A stretch of 64,000 nt of DNA, taken from Vicia villosa. Lineage: Eukaryota; Streptophyta; Magnoliopsida; Fabales; Fabaceae. This document shows, in pieces, positions 46,017-57,748 of this stretch (position 1 is the stretch's first letter; every line of letters begins with the position of its first letter). The notes under the pieces were generated by a model, which saw only the letters and a program-made list of their open reading frames with translations, did no database searches and was not told where the DNA came from. The stretch lies in contig NC_081186.1 of the NCBI RefSeq assembly GCF_029867415.1, positions 15,694,930 to 15,758,929 on the forward strand, given 5' to 3'. Both the position numbers and the translations under genes were made by a program.

Positions 46017-46442
46017 GAGAACTGGGATCCACAGTGGTTCTAACGGTGGCTTAAGGTGGTTTTCTGGAAATATGCGGTGGGGAAGTGGTGGTTCGGTGGG
46101 GGTTGGTCTGGGTTCGTTTGGAGAGAATGAGAAAATGAAGAGAGAGAAGGAGAAGTTAGAGAGAGAAACGGAAGAGAGAAATGAGAGAGGAGTCCGCATG
46201 ACCCCCTTGGTTATTCATCCCTGCCCCTTCAGATCGTCGCCATTTGTCCTCGTATGGGCATTTGGCAGCACTATGGAACATAATTCCATGTGCTTGGTAA
46301 CCGTGCGCCTTCATCCCCAGGCCTCATTCAGGCCGTTAGATCTGAATCCACGGCTTAGATCTTTCTACCCCACCCAGGTACAGTACGCATGCGCAACACT
46401 GGATCCAACGGATCCTTAGTCATGCTGGGCCTAACCCCTTTG

Positions 46443-46451
46443 CTATTTATA
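46443..46451 (+). promoter_or_regulatory. TATA-like box of LTR D
   Basis: CTATTTATA followed by a C-rich stretch; duplicate at 55497-55505. Start site not mapped. Confidence 0.5.
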
Positions 46452-47513
46452 CCCCCAAAATTTCTTACCCTTTACAGCAACACACCCCCCCTGCGAATAA
46501 GAAAGTATAGTGCTAATGGGCTTAAGCCCTTGCTGTTCACACACCCCAAATTACTTGTCAGACATAAAAATACACCCCCCTGTGATTAAAAAATATAACT
46601 TATTTAAATTAATTTTAATAAAAATAAATTTGTTTAATTGTTTATTGATAATTAATTAATTAAGTTTCTAAAAAAAACTTGTTAATTGTTTTTTTGATAA
46701 CTAATTCATTAAGTTTTTAAAACTTGTTTAATTGTTTTTATTGATGACTTAATTTCTCCTCGAACTGACTAAACCCATTAGTCGTATTAGACGAGAAATA
46801 AATTGTTCTGATTAATTTATAATTTAAGTAACTCTTATTAATTCTGTCCTCGACCCGACTGAAGCTATCAGTCGCTTTAGACGAGAGATAAAAATACACA
46901 AAATTAAAATACACTTTAATTTGCTGCCCGCGATGATCAATCTATCGATCTGAGCAATCAGCAATGCACTCAATCCGTTAGCTATACTGACCAAATCTAT
47001 TGGTCACTGCATCTAACGGTGACATATCAAATCAGGGTTGTACGCCCAAACACTTAAAACACATCAAACCACAAACCACAGATTTTCATCTCTTCAATAC
47101 TGCGAAACTACGAAGGTAATTCAAAATACCTTTTCAAAACTACGAAACGGTAATTCAAAATACCGTCAACACGTTCATATCCAATTCTAAGGCGTACAAC
47201 CCTGTGCCCGAACTACGTTGACTCTGATTCTCCATAAGGAGATACGTAGGCACTTGGCAACAAGGCGAGTCCCCCTCTTCAAAATTCTAATCATGCCATT
47301 ACAATTTTGTTTGCCACCCTTCTTTATGAACCCTGCCATGAAACCCTGATCTTTGAATTATTAGCCTTTAGGAAAGGGCTGGGGGTGCCTAACACCTTCC
47401 CTCGACCTGATTATAATAACTTACCCAGATCTTTATACTGCGTAGGGTTTCCTATTCGCCCTTCAGAATAGGTGGCGACTCTAAAAGTCTAATTTTTAGG
47501 GCAGGTTGCTACA

Positions 47514-48430
47514 GCTGGCGACTCTGCTGGGGAAAATCATCAATGGTGAATTATTATGCTCCTAAGGCTTGAGAGGGTTTAGGTTTGGCAAATTATTTAG
47601 GTTTGTGGCGAGCGATTAGGGTTTGGCATTTTGCCATTTTTAGGGTTTGGGGGAAGGTTTATTTTTTTTTTTTAATAATAAATATTTAATTCTTTATTTA
47701 TTTATTTATTGTTTCCATTAAATGTTTATTTGTCATATCTGTATAAAATGCACTGTTGGGTTTTATATGTGATTGCTGTTAAGCCTAAGCGTGGGAATTA
47801 TAATAATGACCAGAGGGGAATTACATCGCCTACGAGTCTTATTATAATTCCACTCAGAGTGGGTTAAATATTCGGAAAGGTCTGATACGAGGCTCGACCT
47901 TGTTGAGGGCTGGACTGGGTATCTAGCTGATCTCTCTGAGAACCAACCCCTAAAATTCGAACCTCATGGACCAATGAGTTGTTCCAAAATCCAAAGAGAC
48001 AAAAAGTCTCGGCGGCTACGAACAATCCCATGAGACCTTCTAGAACATTCCCGTGGGAAGGGTAGGCTCCTGAGCCGTTACGTCGAACCTATGAGCCTAG
48101 GGCCTATATGCTTATGTGTTTAACTGTACACTTTCATTATTTCTTATATATATCTTATATAATTGTGGCATTCATCATGCATCATGTGCATTCTTGCATC
48201 GGGTCTTATCAAAAAAAAAAAAAGGTGAAAAAAAAGAAGGAGTTATTATATTTAACCAATGGATGTGGATAAGGCATAAACACGAATAAAGCATATCATT
48301 CATGGCATGCATATCATTTTCATGGCATTGAAAGAAGATCTCTCTTTTACCTTCAGAGCAAGAGACCATTGGGAAGGATAATCTAACATCCCGACCGTCT
48401 TATCAGACCAGATTTCAGCAAAAGAAAGCG
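47514..48430 (+). other. PBS and leader of element D
   Basis: TGGCGACTCTGCTGGGGA (47516-47533) is the PBS, two bases after the LTR. The leader includes a segment at about 47770-48110 that matches, inverted in the window, the leader of A at 21000-21300. The gag frame is open from 48332 without an ATG and encodes residues resembling A upstream of its first ATG. Confidence 0.75.
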
Positions 48431-49948
48431 ATGGATCAACTTGAACAGAATCAAGCCGCCCTTCGTGAGGAAGTGGATCAACTAAAGGTTAGCGTGGAAG
48501 AGGTTAAAGGAGGTATGGCTCAGATGCTAGAATTCATGAAGGCCCTCCTAGACAAACAAGACAAAGCAAAAGAGGTTCAGTCTGGGGATACCCTGGTTCA
48601 GGATGAGATCCCTAATGACGAAAACCCGCTGCTAGGGTTTGTTTCAGGCTTTGGCCCAGCTAAGGACAAATCTCAGGCCCGATCTGTCAGGAGAGCTATC
48701 CAGTTCCAAGAGAAAGGAGAGACCTCCCAGGAAGGATTTGTCCCCACTCCACAAACGAAAGGGACAACCCGCACAGTTTGCATTCCTGCTAGCAATGTCC
48801 CTAGGGATGAAGAGTACCTGGATCTACAGTACGGAGTGCAAGAGGTGGACAATACAGACCAAGCACCTCAAACACAACAGTCTATTCCTAACTCTGGGGA
48901 AGACTCCAAGGACAGTGAGCAAATCAAGGCGCTAGAAGAGAGACTAAAAGTTGTAGAAGGATACGATGTCTTCGACGTGGATACCTTCGAAATGAGCTTG
49001 GTCTCAGACTTGACTATCCCTCGCAAATTCAAGATTCCCGACTTCGAGAAATACAAAGGACTCACATGTCCGAGGAATCACTTGCGCATGTATGTGCGAA
49101 AAATGGCTGCCTACGCCCACGATCCAAAGCTAATGATACATTTCTTTCAAGAAAGCTTAAGCGGAGCGTCTATTGACTGGTACATGCAATTAGAGAAGTC
49201 TTCTGTCCGAAGCTGGAATGATCTGGCCAACACCTTCTTAAAGCATTACAAGTACAACCTGGACATGGCACCCAACCGGATGCAATTACAAAATATGTCA
49301 CAGAAGAAGGGTGAATCATTCAAGGAGTATGCCCAAAGGTGGAGGGAAATGGCTTCTCGAGTCCAACCTCCCCTAATGGAAAAAGAACTGGTGGACATAT
49401 TTATGAGCACCTTGCAAGGACCATACTACGACAAGATGGTCGGAAGCATATCTTCAGGGTTCTCGGACTTGGTAGTCATTGATGAGAGAATTGAAGATGG
49501 AATCAAAAATGGGAAGATACAAGGGGCACCCTCAGGTTCCTATCATCCAAAGAAGTCATATGACGAAAAGAAGGAATCCAACACTGTGGGGGCAATCATG
49601 GGTAATCAGACCCCAGTATCACAGCAAAGGGATCAGCAAAAGAACCAGGGTGGCCAACGCACCTGGAGGTCCAAGCCAAAACGATCATTCACCCCGTTGT
49701 ACATGCCACTGTCTCAAGCTTTGCAACGTCTGCTCAGTCAGAACTTGGTAACTCTGCTACCTCCATACTCAGCTCCAGCTAACCCCGCTCCCGGGTACAA
49801 GCATCATGCTAGGTGCGCTTATCATTCAGATAGTCCTGGTCATGATACAGAGGATTGTGGTCCATTAAAGCACAAGATCCAAGATTTGATTGAAGAAGGG
49901 CTCGTTGAGTTCGAAGATCCTAGCAAGTCTAACACCATAGGTGGCTAG
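48431..49948 (+). CDS. gag: Gag of element D
   Basis: Intact 505-codon ORF from ATG 48431. N-terminal coiled coil (EQNQAALREEVDQLKVSVEE), gag core (RKFKIPDFEKYKGLTCPRNHL, FFQESLSGASIDWYMQLE, MAPNRMQLQNMSQKKGESF) and a zinc-knuckle-like CAYHSDSPGHDTEDC near the C-terminus. Closely similar to the Gag of A over the core, and intact at the Arg codon that is a stop in A. The ORF ends shortly after the knuckle, so protease is lost. Likely to assemble with Gag and enzymes supplied by an A-like element (inference). Confidence 0.92.
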   Translation: MDQLEQNQAALREEVDQLKVSVEEVKGGMAQMLEFMKALLDKQDKAKEVQSGDTLVQDEIPNDENPLLGFVSGFGPAKDKSQARSVRRAIQFQEKGETSQEGFVPTPQTKGTTRTVCIPASNVPRDEEYLDLQYGVQEVDNTDQAPQTQQSIPNSGEDSKDSEQIKALEERLKVVEGYDVFDVDTFEMSLVSDLTIPRKFKIPDFEKYKGLTCPRNHLRMYVRKMAAYAHDPKLMIHFFQESLSGASIDWYMQLEKSSVRSWNDLANTFLKHYKYNLDMAPNRMQLQNMSQKKGESFKEYAQRWREMASRVQPPLMEKELVDIFMSTLQGPYYDKMVGSISSGFSDLVVIDERIEDGIKNGKIQGAPSGSYHPKKSYDEKKESNTVGAIMGNQTPVSQQRDQQKNQGGQRTWRSKPKRSFTPLYMPLSQALQRLLSQNLVTLLPPYSAPANPAPGYKHHARCAYHSDSPGHDTEDCGPLKHKIQDLIEEGLVEFEDPSKSNTIGG

Positions 49949-51339
49949 AAGGAGGATTTCTTAGATCATTAGTTTTGTTTCCATTCGCAATTTCTTTCCA
50001 TTTGTTTAAACATTAGTCTTATGACATATGCTATGTACTTTTCAAAAATCATTAATGCATTGCTTACGTTTGTCTTGATTCATTCCTAGTGTTCTCACTA
50101 TATTTAAAACTGTGTTTTTACTTGGTTTTCTTTTTTGTGATATTCAACTCTCGATCAAAGTCGTACACCTTTTGAGGGAGAATGAAGAAAACGATACCAT
50201 AATTTCATGCACTATGCTTTCGAACAGACCGTGTTGACGATGTACAGGCATTTGTTCAATCCCTAAAATAATGGAGATATAAGGATGTTAATCCCTCGTC
50301 AACCCCTTTGAGCCCAAAGAAGTAGGAGTTTTCCTTCATACAAAATAAAACCCTTAATATATAACCTGGGGTAGGGTAGGCGCTCGGTTAACTTAATTAT
50401 TCCAAACTGTTCCTTTGAACATAACCACCGATGGTTCTCCGTCATTAAGTCCGGCAGTCAATGTCCGCAAAGAAAAAGAAAGCAATGCAAGGGCCTGCTA
50501 AGCCAAAACCTATTAAGGAGACTTAGATAAAATTGGGGCATCCCGCTGACTGTAGTTTTAAAACGAACAGTTCAGGCAAAAGTTAGGGATAACAAAGTCA
50601 AAAAGAGGTCATTACATACCCTCACAAAAGAAAATATTACAAGAAAGGAGGATGACTGCCTTTGCAAAATAAACTTCTGGTTTTTTAACCAACATTCCCA
50701 AAGTCTTTTGGAACTTAAATGCATAGTTAACTGAGCATAGGACTGGAGAACATCACGAAGATGGGGATGGGTACAAATGAACTTTGAGCCTCTATCTTTT
50801 GTTTCTTTAAACTGTGAACCAGGCCACGTTACAACCCTTAAAAGTCCTAACTGAAACATGGTTAGCTCGAAGGCATGCTGTTACCAAAGGTATCCCGACT
50901 CCTTAAGGTCTACTATAACTCTTGAGTTGATATCACTTTCTAAAAAAAAAAACTTTGTTTTACTCAAAAAATGTTTTCAAACTTTCAAGACAGACGTATG
51001 CATTTGCATTTCATTATAAAGTACACTTGTCTATATAGATTTAAATGTTAACATCAGGGAGAAGTTGCATGGGGCATGGCTAACGCCTAAAAATCCTACT
51101 GACTGACGAAGTAGCTTTAAAACCTCGTCAAAAGAAGAAACATCCCTTACTCATGACTGGGATGGCTAATATGTACACATGGCATAACTCGTCATTATCC
51201 CATTTACATGGGGCAATCTAATCAAGATCCATTGGAACCTCTCAAATACGCTGAATGGCCCATGGGGCAAGTCCATTACCTGGGGGCACGTTGCAAAGAT
51301 CACTCAGTAGCAGATGGGGTCAATACCACTCTCACATCC
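49949..51339 (+). other. Non-coding internal region of D, first part
   Basis: No ORF with recognisable motifs on either strand. No remnant of protease, RT or integrase recognised, so pol was replaced rather than merely mutated. Confidence 0.6.
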
Positions 51340-51960
51340 TTTCCAGGAACCTTTATAGGATACTTCTCAATCTGTCCATATAGTCTTCTTTAAGACATGT
51401 TCAAATATCTATTACCCTTTCTAGGAGCCCTTTTCAAATAGTCTTCTTTTAAGACACATTCTACAAACCTTTCCAGGTGTCTCTCGTCACTTTCAGAAAT
51501 CTTTTCAGATAGTCTTCTCTAAGACATATTCCTTTCTAAAAACCTTTTCTAGGTAGTCTTCTGTAAGACGTCTCCTAACTTTTTCATTCTTCTTTAAGAT
51601 ATTCCTTTTCAGGTAATCTTCTCAAAAAAAAATCCCTTGTCCTTTCCAGGAACCTTTCTAGGTAATCTTCTTTAAGACACCCGTCAATCTTTTCAGTTAG
51701 TCTTTTTCGAGACGTGTTCAAATTCCTCTTATAAACCTTGTCAAACTTTGTTTAAAGAACGGTCTTCTTCAGGGCGGTATCCCATCCTTTCTAGGATAGT
51801 CTTCTTCGAAATGTCTTTTCCTGAGTTTTGTTTAAAACACTACATTCCTTAAAATAGTCTTTGGGAATCTTTTGACCCTCTTTGCAAACGTGCCTCCCCG
51901 AGCTTTGTTTAAAGCACAGTCTTGTTCAAGACAATCTCATATCCTTTCCAGGATCCTCTT
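51340..51960 (+). repeat. Diverged hairpin-repeat block in D
   Basis: GTCTTCTTTAAGAC-like inverted repeats (5-bp stem, 4-nt loop) recur about every 50-60 bp, for example near 51383, 51442, 51512, 51557, 51666, 51699 and 51919, each preceded by CCTTTCCAGGA-like sequence. Confidence 0.8.
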
Positions 51961-52580
51961 CAGGTAATCTCATAGAAGACATCATCTCATTTTGAGTATT
52001 CAGCAAACTTCTGTCCATCGGACACGACCAAGACGCATGACTAATTCTGAAAAGCATCTGCTTCACATTCGAATCAATACCTAGCATCAGGGAGATTGGG
52101 TTAATCAAAGGCGATCATTGCTAATAAAGATCCCTGAACAGGGTGAACCACATCTAGGGGGTTCTCCTAAACAGGGGCAAAATAGCAAGGATTATAGGGG
52201 CATACAATCAAGGATCCTATTGACTGGGGCATATATTTCAGGAATTCAAATACTGAGGCAGTGCATATCAGGTTTGTGGCATGACAGGGGAGCATTGCTG
52301 CGTAATTGGCCTTCTTACGCCTGTATTATTTACGACCTACAGTGGGGGTCGTCGTACATACATAATTCTCATTTATTTTGAGAATCTCATTACATGACAC
52401 ATGCATCATAACATTGCATAAATTCAACATTCGCCTTTTCAGGTCACTCCAGAGTCAAAAGGATATCATCATCCAAATACGGTGCAAATACGATCGTTTC
52501 AACGATTTAATCTTAACAATCTCGATGCTTTATTCCGAGCCTTTTTTCAAAGGCAATTCAGAAACAACCAAAGATTTTCT
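51961..52580 (+). other. Region between the two repeat blocks of D
   Basis: Unique-looking sequence; short frames only, nothing recognised. Confidence 0.5.
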
Positions 52581-52589
52581 TACTTTTCA

Positions 52590-53400
52590 AGGTAGTCTTC
52601 TCCAAGACACTTATCAACCTTTCTAGGTAGCCTTCGATAAAACCTTCTATCATCGCTAGGAGTCTTTCTATGTCAGTCTTGTTTAAGACATATTTAGGTT
52701 AACCTTGTAATTTTGTTTAAAATACTTCGTATCCTTTCTAGGAACCTCTCTAGGTTAGTCTTGTTTAAGACATATCATCTCCCGTCTAAGAGCCTCTCTA
52801 GGTAATCTTGTTTAAGATATCTCACATCTTTTTAGAAGCCTCTCTAGATAATATTGTTTAAGATATCTCATATCTTTTTAGAAACCTCTCTAGGTCAATC
52901 TTGTTTAAGATGTCTCATATCTTTTTAGAAACCTCTCTAGGTCAATCTTGTTTAAGATGTTTCATATCTTTTCAGAAGCCTCTCTAGGTCAATCTTGTTT
53001 AAGATGTCTCATATCTTTTTAGAAACCTCTCTAGGTCAATCTTGTTTAAGATGTTTCATATCTTTTCAGAAGCCTCTCTAGGTCAATCTTGTTTAAGATG
53101 TCTCATATCTTTTCAGAAGCCTCTCTAGGTAATCTTGTTTAAGACGTTTCATATCTTTTCAGAAGCCTCTCTGGGTAATCTTGTTTAAGACATTTCATAT
53201 CTTTTTGGAAGCCTCTCTAGGTAATCTTATTCAAGATACTTCATATCTTTTTGGAGCCTTTCTAGGTAGTCTTGTTTAAGACATGTCTCAACTTCTTTAG
53301 GTAATATTCTGCAACTATTTATCCAATCTTTTCTAAGGTATATCTTGCTCTTTCAAGGTGTTTCTCAGTTAGTCTTCTCTAAGACAGTTCTTCCCGAGCT
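52590..53400 (+). repeat. 47-bp tandem hairpin array in D
   Basis: Units of 46-47 bp containing CCTCTCTAGGTCAATCTTG then TTTAAGAT. The motif CTTGTTTAAGA is spaced at 52760, 52807, 52853, 52900 and onward, about a dozen copies to about 53290. Each unit has a small inverted repeat TCTTGTTTAAGA. Flanking copies grade into the diverged block at 51340-51960. Confidence 0.92.
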
Positions 53401-53889
53401 TTGTTTAAAGCCTAATCTCCTTCATATCTGCCAATGATCTGCCCTGTTCAGGAAACCTCTTCAGATAGTCTGACATTACTTCATCTCCTCAAGTACAATC
53501 CGAAGTAGGATTCGCAAACATCTCAAAAGGGTTAAACAAATTCAATGGGTGATAAGGAGATAAAACATTGGAGTTATCATACATGCATACTCAGGTGCAT
53601 ACACGCAACATTTTTCATGCATAAAGCATTCACACATGTACATTGTACAAACAACAGGATCACATGCATACACATGATACATATGCATTCACAAAACAAT
53701 CTTTTACACAACTAACTGCGAGTCATCGCTATGTAAGTCCCAGGCTTTAGCGAGACGAGTCTCTTCTCTACCACTCAAACACAAGGTAAATTTAGGGGTC
53801 TTCCATTATTTAATAACCCTTCGATTCGAAAAGCGTGAGACCTGCGAATTCTCACGCCATTCAATCCAAGGTAATTAAATAGGGGCAGC
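53401..53889 (+). other. 3' UTR end and PPT of D
   Basis: Sequence rich in CATGCATACAC-like phrases (53575-53700), then AGGGGCAGC (53881-53889) as polypurine tract directly before the 3' LTR. Confidence 0.7.
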
Positions 53890-56567
53890 TGTCATACCCC
53901 AAAATTTACCCGTCCTGATTCACATCTTTAAGGGTGTTAAAAATTAGGAGTCATAGGGTTTAATATACCTATTATTAAACTCGCTCTCCTATAAAATTCC
54001 CTTATAAATTTGTTTAAAATAAAATGAGGCGTGGATAGCAAAAATTGAGATCCATTTGATCTTAGGCCCATTTGTTTCATCTAATCATTTTTGTTCTTTT
54101 CATTTGTTTTTTTTGTTTTATCAAATATCATTACTTGCTAACTATAAAGTTATTATTAGAATTATTAGTCTATTAGGGTTGCTTAAATAATTTAATTATT
54201 AATACTTTGGATATTATTAGTATTATCTTGAGTATTATTGATTATTAAGCTTTATTAACTAATTAGTTTACTGTTAGTTAATTAAGTATAATAAAATTAT
54301 TAGGGTTTTTTGTTGTTCATGGACTGCTGTTCGTTTGGGCCAAGAGAAAAAAAACAAGTGGGCCATGGGTCGGTGAATGGATCAATGGATGAATCAAAGT
54401 GCTGGACCGGGTCAAGCTGACCCGAGTCCTGTTCATCTCCCCCTTCCTCACGCCGTTTCGTCCCCAACCAAACCCTAATCTCCATCAAGCATGCCCAGGC
54501 CCATAGTGTGAATCGGAAGCGGAATCAAATCCACAAATCAAAACATAATCGAATCATACATTAACAAAAACGAAATCAAATGAAATATATTGTGGAATCG
54601 GATTACAATCTAAATCAATGACAATTACAAATTGAATCAATTATGATCTGAATCAAGACGATTACAAATTGAATCTTAATCTAATAATTCCTAAAATAAT
54701 CTAAACCCTAAGTATATAACGAAAATAAATCAGAAGGAGTGGGGGGGAACTTTTCTGGACGCTTGAACCTTGGCCGTAAACACCGAGCAACATTCATACT
54801 CGTCTTCGTACCTGCAAACACACGAAGAAGAAGGAGATTAGCAGCGAGGGGGAGCTTACACGTTCCTGAAAGCAAGACTATAAGGTAACCACATAAAACA
54901 CTTAGCTTAGGATTCAAATCTGGGATTGCATGTTTGGCTTCGATTGTGTTTCTGGATTCGTATTTAGGTTAGGATTCTTAGGGTTCTTCACTCAAAGGGT
55001 TAGGGTTAGGGTTCATTAGGATTGGGGGTTTCTGGGTTGGAAACGATGAAGATCATGATGATCTTCATCGGAGAACTGGGATCCACGGTGGTTCTAACGG
55101 TGGCTTAAGGTGGTTTTCTGGAAATATGCGGTGGGGAAGTGGTGGTTCGGTGGGGGTTGGTCTGGGTTCGTTTGGAGAGAATGAAAAAATGAAGAGAGAG
55201 AAGGAGAAGTTAGAGAGAGAAACAGAAGAGAGAAATGAGAGAGGAGTCCGCATGACCCCCTTGGTTATTCATCCCTGCCCCTTCAGATCGTCGCCATTTG
55301 TCCTCGTATGGGTATTTGGCAGCACTATGGAACATAATTCCATGTGCTTGGTAACCGTGCGCCTTCATCCCCAGGCCTCATTCAGGCCGTTAGATCTGAA
55401 TCCACGGCTTAGATCTGTCTACCCCACCCAGGTACAGTACGCATGCGCAACACTGGATCCAACGGATCCTTAGTCATGCTGGGCCTAACCCCTTTGCTAT
55501 TTATACCCCCAAAATTTCTTACCCTTTACAGCAACACACCCCCCCTGCGAATAAGAAAGTATAGTGCTAATGGGCTTAAGCCCTTGCTGTTCACACACCC
55601 CAAATTACTTGTCAGACATAAAAATACACCCCCCTGTGAATAAAAAATAAAACTTATTTAAATTAATTTTAATAAAAATAAATTTGTTTAATTGTTTATT
55701 GATAATTAATTAATTAAGTTTCTAAAAAAAACTTGTTAATTGTTTTTTTATAACTAATTCATTAAGTTTTTAAAACTTGTTTAATTGTTTTTATTGATGA
55801 CTTAATTTCTCCTCGAACTGACTAAACCCATTAGTCGTATTAGACGAGAAATAAATTGTTCTGATTAATTTATAATTTAAGTAACTCTTATTAATTCTGT
55901 CCTCGACCCGACTGAAGCTATCAGTCGCTTTAGACGAGAGATAAAAAATACACAAAATTAAAATACACTTTAATTTGCTGCCCGCGATGATCAATCTATC
56001 GATCTGAGCAATCAGCAATGCACTCAATCCGTTAGCTATACTGACCAAATCTATTGGTCACTGCATCTAACGGTGACATATCAGATCAGGGTTGTACGCC
56101 CAAACACTTAAAACACATCAAACCACAAACCACAGATTTTCATCTCTTCAATACTGCGAAACTACGAAGGTAATTCAAAATACCTTTTCAAAACTACGAA
56201 ACGGTAATTCAAAATACCGTCAACACGTTCATATCCAATTCTAAGGCGTACAACCCTGTGCCCGAACTACGTTGACTCTGATTCTCCATAAGGAGATACG
56301 TAGGCACTTGGCAACAAGGCGAGTCCCCCTCTTCAAAATTCTAATCATGCCATTACAATTCTGTTTGCCACCCTTCTTTATGAACCCTGCCATGAAACCC
56401 TGATCTTTGAATTATTAGCCTTTAGGAAAGGGCTGGGGGTGCCTAACACCTTCCCTCGACCTGATTATAATAACTTACCCAGATCTTTATACTGCGTAGG
56501 GTTTCCTATTCGCCCTTCAGAATAGGTGGCGACTCTAAAAGTCTAATTTTTAGGGCAGGTTGCTACA
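53890..56567 (+). repeat. 3' LTR of element D
   Basis: 2678 bp, near-identical to 44833-47513; followed by the duplication CATAC (56568-56572). Confidence 0.95.
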
Positions 56568-57271
56568 CATACTAGCATCGTCTCCACCGTAAGATTATCT
56601 CGTACTTGCACATCATCCATATGAATAACATGAGACAGATCAGAAATATTCTTCCGGAGTTGCGACAAATGAAACACGTCATGGAAATTTGAAAGATTAG
56701 ACTTCAATTCTCGTCCAACACCGGTCACAGACGTGACTTTCAAAAATACATGATCACCCGCTTGAAATTCTAAATTCTTCTTTCGCTTGTCATGATAACT
56801 CTTCTGTCTACTTTGAGAAGTTTTCATCTTCTCCCTAATCAATTTCACCTTCTCAGTAGTCTCTCGAACAATTTCCCGTCCAAGTACTACACTTTCTCCA
56901 GATTCATGCCAACACAAAGGAGTTCTATATCTCCGACCATACAACGCTTCAAAAGGCGCCATTCTGATACTAGAATGGTAATTTTTATTATAAGTGAACT
57001 CGATCAATGGAAGATAAGTATCCCACAAACCTCCCTGCTCAAGAACACATACTCTCAACAAATCCTCCAACGACTGAATAGTCCTCTCCGTCTGACCATC
57101 TGCCTGAGGATAATACGCCGAACTCAACCTTAACTTAGAACCCAACACCTCTTGCAAACTCTTCCAAAAATAAAAAGTGAACCTCGGATCTCTATCCGAA
57201 ACGATACACAAAGGAATTACACGCACCTTAACAATTACACTAGTATAAACCTCCGCAAACTTCGATACTGG
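56568..57271 (-). pseudogene. Integrase part of chromovirus element E
   Basis: Minus strand: integrase core with VSDRDPRFTFYFWKSLQE (Asp), SAYYPQADGQTERTIQSLED (Glu), a RMAPFEALYGRRYRTPLCW block, KSYHDKRKKNLEFQAGDHV and FHDVFHLSQLRKNI. Typical of Ty3/gypsy chromoviruses. Between GRELKS and NLSNFHDVF the usual KLTPRFIGP(Y/F) module is missing, an internal deletion of roughly 25 residues. Truncated at the right by G and continued at the left (beyond D) at 44656-44832. The upstream part of pol lies beyond G, off-window. Confidence 0.9.
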
Positions 57272-57492
57272 TGTCATACCCTAATTTTGACCCCCCCTGA
57301 GATGTCACATCTCCATACTTTTCATCAAATTCAAAACAAATACCCAGAGTAGCCAGCTACTCATCTGGAACTTAATCGAGGATGTCCAAGGACAAAAGAG
57401 CTCAGGGAAAGGATCAATCAATAAAAGGATTAGTCTCCAATACCATTATAGGACTCAGAAAGCTTCATTCTATTCACCTATGATTGACTGGA

Positions 57493-57748
57493 CACCAATC
57501 ATCTGGGCTCAGGATTACTTAATTCACCAATCTAGGGTTTTGAGCCTATCAAGGACTATAATCAGGGACCACATTTGGGAAACCCTGGAAATCCCCAGGA
57601 CATCACTCAAAGGGTTCAATCACCAATCATCTGGGCTCAGGATTACTTAATTCACCAATCTAGGGTTTTGAGCCTATCAAGGACTATAATCAGGGACCAC
57701 ATTTGGGAAACCCTGGAAATCCCCAGGACATCGCTCAAAGGGTTCAAT
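57493..57748 (+). repeat. 128-bp tandem duplication in U3 of G
   Basis: CACCAATCATCTGGGCTCAG starts at 57493 and again at 57621; the copies differ at about one base. A recent duplication. Confidence 0.93.

Larger units (their letters stand above)
44833..47513 (+). repeat. 5' LTR of element D
   Basis: Ends TGTCATACCCC...GGTTGCTACA. Holds a 27-bp palindrome at 45990-46016, a TATA-like box at 46443-46451, the conserved U5 block and GGGTGCCTAACACCTTCCC (47383-47401). Frames in it (for example near 46072-46419) recur in both LTRs and show no protein-family features. Confidence 0.95.
44833..56567 (+). mobile_element. Element D: complete gag-only (non-autonomous) Ogre-like element
   Basis: 11.7 kb, LTRs 44833-47513 and 53890-56567 differing at roughly 20 positions by eye (under 1%), TSD CATAC, PBS identical to A and PPT AGGGGCAGC like A. 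The internal region encodes only Gag (48431-49948); the remaining 3.9 kb is non-coding with hairpin repeats. This is the layout described for TR-GAG / non-autonomous Tat elements. Inserted between integrase and chromodomain of E. Confidence 0.93.

Noticed and set aside
46072..46419. Frames of about 115 codons present in both LTRs of D
   Set aside because: Duplicated only because the LTR is duplicated; composition is low-complexity and no family features are seen.
52590..53400. CRISPR-like array
   Set aside because: Units are contiguous tandem repeats without unique spacers, in a plant retrotransposon.
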